Below are positions 24,481 to 35,610 of a stretch of 64,000 nt of DNA, piece after piece. Position 1 is the stretch's first letter. Every line of letters starts with the position of its first letter. The translations under genes were made by a program, and so were the position numbers. Source of the DNA: Emydura subglobosa (taxonomy: Eukaryota; Chordata; Testudines; Chelidae). Where the stretch lies: NCBI GenBank assembly GCA_007922225.1, contig ML679956.1, positions 21,516,689-21,580,688 of the forward strand, written 5' to 3'. The notes under the pieces were generated by a model that was not told where the DNA came from, made no database searches, and was given only the letters and a program-made list of their open reading frames with translations.

Positions 24481-25527
24481 CTAGTGCACAGTGATGGTGC
24501 AATCCTGCCATCAGATAAAAATATACACATGCACTTAACTGCAGTTATTTGCTAATGTGAGAAGCTAGCATCTGTCTAGCTAGTACCAACATATGGACCT
24601 CTTACATGGATTACAAACTGGTGTAACTCCCTCTTCAGTGGCGATGATCTTGATTTACAAAGGGGTATGGTAAGAGATCAGAATCAACTCATGTAACTTC
24701 CTGAGATCCTGGCACCTACATGTGGCTAGTACATCTGCGTTCAAGAATCCCTAAAATAGGGTGTGGCTTGACTAAAAATTAGAGAAATTAGCCTTGAGCC
24801 TCAGTTATTTTTATATATATCTATATCTATATCTGCACACAGATGTTATGATGCATGGGATAATAACTGTACATAGGTATAAAGTCACAGGTGAAATTGT
24901 GATCATCAAGTGACTTTGTAATCACCATTTTGAAGAAGGTGACTTACATGTTGAGAATATAAGTATAAAGTCTTAGAGGTGTCAAGGACAGACCCAAGGC
25001 ATTTTTGTGTAATACTTAACAACTCCCTGTAGAGCTAACAGAAGAGTCATCAATTAAAGTGCTTTACCTGCTAGAACAACCGTTTTGCTACAGGCAGTGG
25101 CCAGGCTGAAGAAAATGGGTATTTTCCAGTGGGAACTCAGTAGGGCTCGGACTTTCCAGCTAATCCCCTGGCTGAAGGGCTGATGCTCATCAGTTGGGCA
25201 CATGACAGAGAGGACAGAAACCTTATTTAAGGCAAGATTTGCTCCAGGATCTCTTTCCCTCTCTCACAATAGCTGACCACTGCCAGAGAGCAGAAGGATT
25301 GTTGGAAGGGCTGAGGGCAGAAGGGTCCTACCTGCTTGACACATGGACTGGGCCTATGGACTTATAAGAAGGAATGGTCATGAACAAGAGGTGCTAGAGT
25401 CTGCACCTGGGAGAGTACTTTATAGTCCCAGAGCTAGAAACAATGACTGGATGCTGCCCAGAAATAGACTGATCATCATCCACTGGGGGGACTCAGCCAT
25501 ATCTGAAACAGATGTATCAATAATAAT
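24481..25527. other. Mixed non-coding DNA
   Basis: Contains a short TATATC repeat at about 24811-24832. The segment 25130-25530 is GC-richer and may be an unidentified repeat. No gene call. Confidence 0.4.
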
Positions 25528-25690
25528 TAACCTGAGAATGGCTGTACTGGATCAGACCAATGATCCATCTAGCCCAGTATCCTGTCTTCCAACAGTGGCC
25601 AATGCCAGGTGCTTCAAAGGGAATGAACAGAACAGGTAATCATCAAGTGTCCATCCCGTTGCCCATTCCCAGCTTCTGGCGAACAGCATT
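25528..25690 (+). repeat. High-copy reptile interspersed repeat, class uncertain
   Basis: The ordered words 'tgtactggatcagaccaatg', 'ccatctagcccagtatcctg', 'aacagtggccaatgccagg', 'gaatgaacagaacaggtaat' and 'cccattcccagcttctggc' match a high-copy family that I know from turtles and crocodilians. I cannot assign it to LINE, LTR or SINE from this piece. Confidence 0.75.
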
Positions 25691-26682
25691 TTCAAAGTCT
25701 TGGTGAAGAGCCTTTGTGACAGTAAGGCAAACTTCATGGAGGGGACTGAGCACAGGTGCTACATGCTGGTTGCCATACCGTGACATGGCAGTTTTGGTAT
25801 ATGTCACCTGGCATACTTTGTCATAGTATAATACTTCAGATAATTCATTGAAACCCTACTCTTTCTGCAGAAAACGGATTTTTCTTCCGATTACCTTTTT
25901 TCCAGATACCAAGATAACAGAGTTGATATAAAAAGGCAAAGCATATTGCATATGAAAAGCACATGGGACAAGGACATCAGCATGTTTGGTTTTGATGGGC
26001 AACAGCTTGCAGGAGACCCTCTCACTGGCATAGGCACAGCAACTCAAAAGGAAGACCAAACAGAATACAAGTACTACTCCTGCAGCCCTGATAACAAGCA
26101 GAGATACTCCATAATTTTTCACATGCATACCTTTTTCTTCATTGATGGGTATGAAATACTGGGAAAGAGATCCAGCAGAAAGATCCTGGGATCAAGAGGC
26201 AAGCAAAATCAATTATGGTAATGATTGTGGCCCAAAATAAGTGCTGGTATAAGTGGGCAGAGCTCCAATGTAATCAGTTACATGGTGGGTGGGCTTCTTT
26301 GCCTTCATGGAGACATGCTGACTTCAGCATCTCACTTGGATATACCCACCTGCCTCAACGTGCATCTCTCCCCTATTTCACTAGACCTTCCCTAACTCAG
26401 ACAAGTATTTGTCCCCACCTCCTCTCATTCAGATGTAGCCTCTCCCCTCACCCTCTCCTTGTTGCTTCTATCGTCTCACTCAGACACATGTTCTCTTTCC
26501 TTCATTCAAATACACCTCTCTACTCATTTGGCCAGGCTGGGTACATCTGAAGGGTGGGGAGAAGATAGATATAGTGGTGGGAGTGATCTAAGTGAAGGTG
26601 AGTGGTTGGGTCTTTGAAAGGGAAGGAGATGGGGCTCTGATCTGAGTTGCAGCCTCTAGCTGCTACTGCAAAACAAATAACA
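25691..26682. other. Mixed non-coding DNA
   Basis: 26300-26530 is pyrimidine-rich and keeps long open frames for that reason only. No gene or named repeat. Confidence 0.45.
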
Positions 26683-26713
26683 ATGTGTGCGCGCGCACAT
26701 GCGCACACACACA
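26683..26713. repeat. Alternating purine-pyrimidine tract (TG/CG/CA)
   Basis: 31 bases alternate strictly, including the self-complementary word TGTGCGCGCGCACA. Such tracts favour left-handed Z-DNA under supercoiling. This is a simple-sequence microsatellite. Confidence 0.9.
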
Positions 26714-26872
26714 AATATTTTAAAGACAAGGAGCAGAAAATATGAGTTTTACTGCTATTCATATCATTGAAGTAAATCAGATGACATATTGTGAAAGGGA
26801 CTACGATGTCCAATATTATGAAAGTTATTTCTATTATCACAGGTGTGGTTAGTTCCATACCTTGGCTGATAT

Positions 26873-26924
26873 ATACTAAAGTAGAAATATTATTATATTA
26901 GAAATATTATTTCTACTTTAGTAT
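26873..26924. repeat. Perfect 17-bp inverted repeat
   Basis: ATACTAAAGTAGAAATA at 26873-26889 is exactly inverted at 26908-26924 with an 18-bp AT loop. It directly abuts the 3' terminus of the L2 copy that follows. Confidence 0.9.
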
Positions 26925-27934
26925 TAAAAATAATTTGTATTAACATAGCGCCTCATAGCCCTAGTCCCGGACCACGACTGCCTTGTACAAACACAGGACA
27001 AAAAGATGGTCCCTGCTCCAAAGAGCTTACAATCTAAAGTAAAAGACAAGAGACAAACAGATGGATGCAGACAGACTGACATAGTACAATGAAACAATGA
27101 AGCAATATTGGTCAGTGTGTTAGACAGTGGTATCAATGCACCTGCGGCCTAATCATTGTCAAATTTTTTGTAGACATCATGGCAAAAGAGATTTTTGAGC
27201 AAGGATTTGAAGGAAGATAATGAGCTGCTTTGTGGATGTTAATGGGGAGCTCCTACCAAACATGGGGACCAGGAAGTTGCTTGTCTGAAAACTGAACAAG
27301 TGGGTGATGGAGGCTGACATCATGGGCAGATCGGAGGCAGGAGATGACCTCTCAGTAGTGAATGAAAGTTGATAGGTCACAAAAGGCCTTGAAAGTGAAA
27401 TCAAGCAGCATCAAGGGACCCAATGAAGGGATGCAAAGAGAGGGGTGAAATGGTCAAAGTGATGAGCTAGATAATGATCTTTGCAGCAACATTCTAAAGA
27501 GAAGTGAATGGGTCAAGATTGCATTTGTCAAGGCCAGAGAAAAGGGTATTGCAGTAACTGAGACAAGATAATGAGAGCCTGGATCAGTATTTTAGCTGGA
27601 TGGATAGGAGAGGCTGTATCTTAGATGTTATGCAGAAAGAATTGGCAAGATTTAGACACAGACTGGACGTGAGGACCTACAGAATAGTCCAAGTTGAAGA
27701 CGATGCCCTGAGTAACAGGCAGGATGTTCCTTACAGTGATCAAGAGAGGAGGTAGGGGAGGAGTGTTTGTGGAGCAGGGAGGAGGGGGAGAATTAAGAGC
27801 TGTGTATTAGCTATGTTGAGCTTGAGCAGAAGGCTAGACTAGGTGATGTTAGAGAGACAGGCTGATATTTTCGCTTGGAAAGGGACAGGTCTGGAGCAGA
27901 GGTAGATCTGTGAGCCATCCTCATAGAAATGGTA
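26925..27934 (-). pseudogene. L2-clade LINE fragment: end of reverse transcriptase plus 3' tail
   Basis: On the minus strand the reverse-transcriptase catalytic region can be read as YHFYEDGSQIYL (plus 27903-27934), where the family motif is normally FYADD followed by T or S, Q, (L/I), Y. Farther along are an NVAAKII word like the family's NAAARLI, then disrupted frames, then the 3' tail whose antisense is 'ccaaagagcttacaatctaa' (plus about 27021-27040). Frames are broken by stops and shifts and the catalytic aspartate pair is altered to ED-G. It is an old, 5'-truncated, dead copy. Confidence 0.75.
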
Positions 27935-29159
27935 CTTTGCTAGGATTATCTTCATTACCATGACAGAAGATCAGAGGAGCCATTTTCTTTGATACTATCA
28001 TGAATATTCTTTTCCCTGGGAATAATTGTATGCACAAATGAACAGGAATGTTTTTTAAAATAGAATATACATTGCACCAGATTCCAAGTGTTGTGTACCT
28101 AGACCTCATTTCCAGATAGTTCTTAGGACATTTAATTCAGTTGTAACTTTAGAATTAATTGAAGTAAGATAACTGCACAGCTGAACAATCTGAAGAGGCC
28201 TTTGTGAGTAAGACTTTTTAGACAGACAATTGTTCAGATGTTTCCCCCACAATTTATGTGGATCAACTTCCTTAGGGCTAGAGCTGATCAAAAAAAAAAA
28301 AAAAAAAATGTTAAATGACAAGGAATAGCTAGTGTGCTGTAAATTCCACCCTAGCTTCCTGAGCACTCACTTCCCAAACAGATAAGCCCTAAGTCTCTCA
28401 TCTTAATATACATTCCAACAGTCCCAGTGTGGGTGGGACAGTCCTGAGTTTTTGCCCTTTGTCCAAGCCTCTCCTCTCATCCCAAGAATCCAGAAATGAA
28501 AAAAACAACAACATGCAATTCTTGCCCACTATAAGGCAATGCTACAGGAAGAGCTCCCCTTATTCTGCTGTTTTTAACTGCCAATAGAGGAGGAGAAAGC
28601 TTCTCTGTCCTTTCGTCTACTTGGCCTTTAGTATTGGGAGCAGGAGCAGCTTCAATTTTCTTATCAGATAACCCCAAAACAGGTGATCCTGTAACATTTA
28701 AAAAAAAATGTACAAAGGCTTGTTGGTCAGCAGGCGCAGAAATGACAGGGGAAGTTAACTAAACACACAGCACAACCTAAAGAGAGAAACAACACTTATT
28801 TCTTTCCAAGATCTCTAAAGCAGAGATGAAAAAAATCTCCTGGAGTTAGAGGTTATGTGAACCTCTCCAAATGAATTATACTCGGGGTTCATGAAAGTAG
28901 CAAAATTGAAACCTATATTAAACAATATGGGTAGGAGTACACCCTGCAAAATCTAGATAGGCATGAGTGCACTGCATTCAATGTATATAATTGAATATAA
29001 CCTGTATATATAATATACATATGCTGTTTTTTCAGTCTCTCTGTATTTGCCTATTCAAAACAAGTTTTTGACTGATAGTATTTGTATTGCTTTATACTTA
29101 GATTAAAGGAGTTAGCTCATCACTACTCCAAACATCCTTACAATGGAAGTGTTAGAAGT
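27935..29159. other. AT-rich non-coding DNA
   Basis: Holds a run of 19 A at 28290-28308 without a recognisable SINE or LINE body next to it. No gene seen. Confidence 0.5.
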
Positions 29160-29450
29160 AGAACTGGGTGAAATGTTTTGAATGAATTTTTTTAATTTAA
29201 AAAAAGGACTTAAAAAAAAAAAAAAAACACCCTACAACCCATATTCTTCACATTCTTCAAAACCTTCTATTTTCATTTTTCAGTTGTTGGTTTTTTCTTT
29301 TTTCTTATCCGCCCTTTGTCTTTAGATTCCCCATTTCAGTGGTAAAATGAAAAAGGAGGGAAATAAAGGGAAAAATGGAACATTTTTGAAAACTGAAAAC
29401 TTTCAGTAAAAAATGTTGTGGACATTTTTGAAAACTTCCAAACAATGCAT
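29160..29450. repeat. AT-rich palindromic element, AAAATTTT type
   Basis: Starts near 'gaactgggtgaaatgttttg' and ends with 'ttttgaaaacttcc'. It has inverted AT words, a 16-A run near 29211-29226 and a pyrimidine centre near 29290-29320. It is similar in style to 15940-16195. Confidence 0.4.
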
Positions 29451-31230
29451 TAACTCCCTATGTGGTTACTAGGGGGTTTGATGCCCAGCTTGAGTAGACA
29501 GACTTGTGCTAGCTCTGATTGAGGTGCCAATTGAAAGTAGTAGTGTAGTTACGGTACCATGGGCAGCGGCAAGTGGCAGCATGGGTTAGCAACCCCAAAT
29601 ACAAACAGGCCCATTCCCCTCCCCCCCGCGTTCCAAGTGTAGATGTAGCCCTAGTGCACAGTAAGAGTATCTGTACGAGGAGTAAGTGCGGAGTACTAGT
29701 GTGTTGTAAATTCACATTCTAGCTCGCTGCACACTAACTTCCCATATAGACAAGCCCTTAGCCAGACACATGAGAAAGCGGTAGGAGAAAAAAAAACAAC
29801 TCTCACCGTTTCCCAGGCATATGGAAAAGTAGATGATGCTGAAGAATGTGATGGGAAGGCAATGGCTATAGAGAAGCTCCATGTAGATGTTAGGTATAGT
29901 TATGTACCGGGGAAGGGAATTCTCACTTATTAATGTTAGAGATAGGTCCAAACCAAAACTCAAAATACAAAGACCCCCAAACTCTGCAGTGAATGAGGAG
30001 CAGAACTAACCCCAAATCTCGATCCAAATTTTGCAGCTGGTGTCAATATCTATTAAACCAACATCCTTGATCTTTGGAGGGTTTGAAATCTGGAGCCAAA
30101 TGTTGTCATCTCTTGTTGATATTGCCTTAGGATTTTGTGAAAATGTGACTTTTTTGCTTCTCAGAAAGTCACTGCATTAAATGTTTGTAAATATGGATTT
30201 AACATTTCAAGTTTACATGCTGAGGTTTGAATATTTTGGCCTAAATCTTTATTCTTATCAACAGTGTTGATTAGCTAAAATGTGCCTTCTCTGAATGGTA
30301 TATTTCCTACTTTTCTATTTTCTTCTTCCTTCACCTTAACAGGGATTTATTTTGCAGTCTTGAAGTCTGAAAGCAGTAAAATAAGCACTACATCAACTTG
30401 TTTATCACAGATATCAGTGCACTTGTTTGTGTGAGATTTCCTGTGTTACCAGAAAGGAAGCACACTATTAATAGATGGCAAATAAAATGTTTTTGAGTCT
30501 GTGCAACTGGGCTTACTATTTATATTTTGTACAAATTATGTTACTGGGTGCTTGGAAAGAAAAGAGTGAGAAATCCAGAACTAAAAGTGAAACAATGTAT
30601 CTGTCAGTATAACCAACTTTTCGCTGATACCTAAATTTCACTGAAAGACAGAGAAAACACATTTATCACACCTGTATATACAAAATAAAAATATGTTAGT
30701 TATGAGATTAAAAACTTCAGTAACTTCAGAGAAAAATGTCTTGAAAATAACTTGTAGTTTAACATTACAAAAAGATATTTAGAGAGAAAGTAATTTTTTT
30801 TAAAGTTTGAAAATATACTAATGAGCTTTTACTCTGCCTCAGTATATGTGTCCATGTACAAACAAAATCAAGAACCCAGTGTAGTCCCCAACATCATATA
30901 CATACCATGCAGCATGAGGCTTCCAATACATATTTTTATCCTCAGTTTAGCAAATTTGTTTTGATGTTCAAATAGCCTTAGCGTTATTAAATCATTTGTC
31001 AGGAACTGTTCTGTGATAGGATCAGACAAAGCTAATAATCTGCACACCAAGGTATGCATGGGCTAATAACCCTGCATCTGGTCATAAAGAGCCAAAAAGG
31101 TGGATTGTCTGGACAACAGCAGTTCCATTTTGTGAAAGATGTTGATGTTCGGGCATTTTTTTTTTCATTCCACGTCAGAATGATACAAGACTTACAAAAT
31201 TGTCTGTGAAAACTAGAGAGAGAGACCCTC
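29451..31230. other. AT-rich non-coding DNA
   Basis: A GC-richer patch lies at 29550-29640 with a C run followed by CGCG. The remainder is unrecognised. Confidence 0.5.
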
Positions 31231-31375
31231 AGAATAGTCAAAAACTCACTGTATAGGACACTCACCTTGGATGTGGGAGAGACACATTCAAGTCCCTGAT
31301 CTGAATCAGGCAGAGCAGAGATTCCAGCCTGGGTCTCATATGGCTTAGATGAGTGCCCTAATCAACAAGCTATTC
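31231..31375. repeat. Inverted tRNA-like dimer, copy 1
   Basis: The left half 'ggacactcaccttggatgtg' (31257 on) continues to 'acattcaagtccctg', which resembles an RNA polymerase III B box. The right half reads the same on the opposite strand ('gggcactcatct' through 'ggctggaatctctgctctg'). The two halves face each other around 'aatcagg'. The layout is that of a palindromic tRNA-derived element. Confidence 0.65.
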
Positions 31376-31429
31376 TTTCTCTCTCTGACCAGAACTCCTA
31401 CAGCTGAGAAATCTTCCTGAGGAAATATT

Positions 31430-31540
31430 TCTCCAATACAGTGTATTCCCACAAAAAGTTATGGTTTTGATGATTCAGCTTTTTCCACTGAAAAAATGTT
31501 CTGCTGAAAAATTCCGAACCAGCTCTGCTGAAAAGCTTCT
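31430..31540. repeat. AT-rich element with TTTTGATGATTCAGC words
   Basis: 'ggttttgatgattcagcttt' followed by 'ccactgaaaaaatgttctgc' and 'aaaattccgaaccagctctg' matches a frequent turtle short element ending 'ccagctct'. It is adjacent to the inverted tRNA-like dimer. Confidence 0.5.
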
Positions 31541-33169
31541 CATCATGCCTTTACTGCCCTAGCTACATAAACACCCTTTACTTTGCTGCTCCCTTAACCT
31601 AGATCCGAGAAGCTCCACCCCACATTTTGGAAACTCTGCAGCAATGCCCACACAGTCCCTTGCCACACTCATCCTTTGCTTCTACCAAAAAAATCTTCAG
31701 ATGATGTCTTGTTTCCTCTTTGCCCCAATCTGGACCCATCTGACCTCCCTGTCTGCACTTCCAGCATATAAAGAGACTTCTCCAACACAGGCATTAGGTA
31801 GATATCAAGGACCATGATCTGCAGCCAATGGACCATCCATGCATTCTAATACTTGGGACTATGTAGGAGTTAAAATATTCAGGAAAACAGCATGTAATAA
31901 GTGACTCCAACCTTTCCTAAACAAGCCAAACGCATCAATGTGCAGTGAGGCCAACAAAACAAATCTGGAGTTTCTAGGCCAAGAGATTTGAGAAACAGAA
32001 CCCTAAAACAGGATTAGGAAACGTTCTAAGAAATGAAAAACATCTTGGGCCATATGTTTTTTTTAAGGCATGAATGCGTCATTTATACATGCAAATACAT
32101 GACATATGCGTGTAAATCAGATATGCAGACATATCTACTTACGTGTGTAAATACCTGTCTGGATGTGTGCACCTAACCTTGGAAATATGACTCATTTTTT
32201 AAAACCACATGTCTATAGTTTCTTATGCAATTTGCCTTAGTTTCCAAAATAATTCTCTGTGTGATCTGATACCAGAGTGGGAATTTTCAGATGGGGTTGA
32301 TTTAGTTTTAGCAAAATTAGAGGGGCATTGTGGTTAAAACCGGCTGAAGGTAGAAGATAGCTTCATCTTTAACTGAAAACCAAAAAACTCCAAGTTACCT
32401 GAAAAAGAGAAAGTGATCTTTAAAAAACCTTCAGTTAACTATAAAATCTACCTGTAAAGAACCTACTACAAGCTTAGTTCTTGATGTTAAAGTAAAATAA
32501 AGAACTATTAATGTAATTAACTCTGAGCTGGAATCATTTTATACATGCATTTCTTGAGATTCAGGTCATATAAAAAGGTGCACTGGAGATTTTAAATTGG
32601 AATCTGAGGCTGGGCTGCAGTAAGACTCTAAAAAGTCTGACTGTGCTAAGAGAGTTTGGGTCATGCAACTGAGGTGAAACTTAACTGTCTGGTGTGAGAG
32701 AAAGTAATTGGTGGTGATCCAAATCTACATGACCCTTGAACTAAAAAACGAAGTATCATATTTCCATTCACCTGAGTTGTTACAACTCCTTAGACCCTCC
32801 CCTTTCTAGATTGAAAGGGTTACGTGAAGAGAGACTGAGGAAATGTACACAGCCAGACTGTGGTCAGCAGAAGCAGAGCCAAACTCTTATTACTAGAGTT
32901 TCTGTGGCCTGTACTGTGCATTACTAGGAGGCCAGTTCTCCTGCCACAGGACACAAGTAGCTCCCATTGGCATTTGCAGAAATTACTTGCATCCTATATG
33001 GGGAGAATCAGGCCTCAAGTTTTTAGCTGCTATTCATTTATCATTTATACAACCTATGTTTTTTCTCTCTCTGAAAAATAAAAGTTTCCTGAAACAGTGC
33101 TGTCGTTGTCTGCCCATCTGCACCACAAACACCCACACCCAATTACTAGGAAGATGAGGAGAATTACTG
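31541..33169. other. Non-coding DNA
   Basis: No gene or clear repeat. There are pyrimidine-rich patches near 31590-31760. Confidence 0.5.
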
Positions 33170-33272
33170 CTAATTAGACTGTAAACTCTTGGGGGCAGGG
33201 ACCTTGTCTACTCCGTGTTTGTATAGTACTGAGCACACTGGCAGCACAAAGCAAATAACGAATAATAATAGA
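33170..33272 (+). repeat. L2-type LINE 3' tail, sense
   Basis: 'agactgtaaactcttggggg' then 'cagggaccttgtctac' and 'gtgtttgtatagtactgagc', ending in 'aataataata', matches the L2-like 3' tail in order. No coding part is attached. Confidence 0.75.
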
Positions 33273-35507
33273 TCTCTATCTCTCCCTCAGTCTGCTTCTG
33301 TCTACAAATAACATGGAGATCTTGGTCTCAGCCCAGCTTCCCACACTGGCCAGTTAAAACCAGGATACATATTCACTATTTGAGTATTTGAATACTTATA
33401 TGTTATTTCTTTAACTTTGAATACAACAGTGGACTCTGTCACCTCTTGCCAGTGTGAGCAGCTTAGAGTGGCTTGAATTTCTGACCCCACTTTTTAGAGA
33501 AGTGAGCTTCCAGCTGAATAAATTACCAGTCTTGATCTGATTTCATTTTGGAGGGTCCCTCTTACTGCAGCTTGATCCTGCACCATTAACAACCAATCTG
33601 AATTTTGCCATTGGCTTAATGGGCAACAGGACTGGTTGTATGTCACCAACTGCTGGGTCAGGACCAGCAGTGCTAGAGAAGTCAGCAGACGTGGTGTGAA
33701 GCCAGAGAACCACAAGCTGCTACTGCTTCAAATGCTATCGGCCTCACATGTGTGGAAAGGAGGGACAGGAAAGGAGCAACACTTGTACTGCCTCGTAATA
33801 TGATAACTGGGAGGGAAGGGGCAGGGAGAAGCATTCCCTTACAAACAGACAGCTGCCTATGGGGTGGGGTTGGGGAAGAGACGCACTTGTCCCTCCCTCA
33901 GAAGATCAACAACCTGATTCTCAATTATTCCGTTCTTGCACTTGAGGCAGGGAGGAGGGGGCTTTAAAATACCTTTGTGTTCCTGATATTTTGCACTTGG
34001 GCAAGGGCCTGCCCACCCTGTCATCCTAACTTATGTTCTGCTTTACATGGCCCCAGTCAATCAGAGACTAGCCATCGTACAGTGCACTCTGGCCACCTGG
34101 AGCTGGGAGCAGGCTGATATAGAGTCCTTACATCAGCTTTACACCAACCAGGGAAGCTCTCTTTAAAGGGAAGAATTTTCAAGGGGGCATTTCTGCCTGT
34201 TTTAAGGCTTCTTCATGCTGCCATAGCAGTACAACAGGGCCTTAGCAAAATGGAGAATCAGTCCCCCAGCCCCTTGAGGGAAGAGAAGCGCTCCTTCCCC
34301 CCAAAAGATGGAAGCTGCCCCATTGGGAGAACAAACTGAGCATTTCTGGGGAGATCAGGTGGCTGGCCAGCCCTGAATACTAAATTAACCTTCTCCCCCT
34401 GCTGCCTGCCTCTCCCCTACTCCCAGCGGCCCTGTAGCTCAGAGGAAATGACAGAGATAAGGTAATAGAAATTAAAATCAATTCTCAAAACATTTGAATA
34501 GTAAAAATAGCAATTGAGCTGCGACACAGACAGAAAGAATGCATCTGAGAGCTATCTAATTGTGGTAAAGGCTTTTTAATGAGAAATGGTAAGTCTCTGT
34601 GCTGCTTCATCATTCACTGTGCCATTCTGGATGCCTCTATAGCTTAAGTACAATAACATTTCAGAGGAATCTGAACACTCTAAAACAGGTGAGTCAATTT
34701 AAAGCCATAAAAAGAGATGTAACTCTAGAGATTTTAAATCATTTAATCAGGTGTAACCATTTTTCCGGAAGGTCTGTGGTGTTTGCTATCAGCCTAAAAA
34801 GCACTACAGCATAGCCTACCGCATGGCTGCAGGCAGCAGAAGCGACTGCGTTGCACCTGTTGCCGTGCAATGAAAAGCATTCTGCACCAGCCTTCACAAT
34901 ACCAGGGCCCCCTGTAGAAAGATTTTTGCACTGACAAATCTCCCACCCAGAGCTGTTTTTTTTTCTTGACCTGCAAAGCCTACAGTAGCAATTCCACCTA
35001 ATCTGGGGGAAGAAAGATGGGAAGGTAAAAAAAGAGAGAGAGCCATGGCTTCCATTCTTGAAATGTAAATTTCTATGCTAAGGTAGTGATTAGCTCACAT
35101 TTTCAAGCTTTCTAGCTACTCCCTCACGGCAAGGCTTTAGGGTTCAGAAGAACCAGACCTGTAAATTCCTGGATTTTTAGTGAGACCGGAGATCAGCTCA
35201 CTGCTCTCGGGGGCAGATCCCCCTAGGCTGCCATTGATGGCGGCAGCAGGCTTCCTACCAGCTTAAAAGCTGGCTACCTATGGTGGAGACAAGTAAATAA
35301 AGTTGCTCCACGACCAGTTGTCTTGAATTACATTTTGCCAGTTAATAGCACCAGAGCTGGCATAGTCCTTAGACCACCTTCACAGTTTGAGGCTCACTAA
35401 AGACAGATTACCCCCACCCCCTCAACTGAAAAGAACTTTCTGCTCCGTGTGGTTGGGCTCTCGAGCCCACCCCTGCCAAAGGCTTCAGAACGCAAGCTCC
35501 AGCCGGG
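33273..35507. other. Non-coding DNA, partly GC-richer
   Basis: 33740-34440 is richer in G and C and holds the G-run motif annotated separately. 34440-34640 might be conserved non-coding sequence, but nothing in it proves this. A GC-rich patch with CpG words lies at 35180-35270. Confidence 0.45.
33809..33826 (+). other. G-quadruplex motif
   Basis: GGGAGGGAAGGGGCAGGG has four runs of at least three G with loops of one to two bases. A further three-run motif, GGGGTGGGGTTGGGG, follows at 33861-33875. Confidence 0.7.
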
Positions 35508-35610
35508 GTCTACACAGTGCTTTTAGAGTACTAGCACGAGCCTCACTAGCCTGATCTGTCAACCCAGGCTGGGGGTCTCACTCTCACAGCTTCCAAAATG
35601 CTGTGTAGAC
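35508..35610. repeat. Palindromic element, GTCTACACAG termini
   Basis: GTCTACACAGTGCTTTTAGA at the left is inverted at the right as 'tccaaaatgctgtgtagac'. Inside are 'agcctcactagcct' and 'aacccaggctggggg'. The ends are like those of hAT-type non-autonomous elements of turtles, but the superfamily was not proven. Confidence 0.7.

Noticed and set aside
26215..26550. 111-codon open frame on the plus strand
   Set aside because: Pyrimidine-rich composition explains the lack of stops; no motif was recognised.
28290..28308. Poly(A) tail of a processed pseudogene or SINE
   Set aside because: No coding remnant or SINE body was recognised immediately upstream on either strand.
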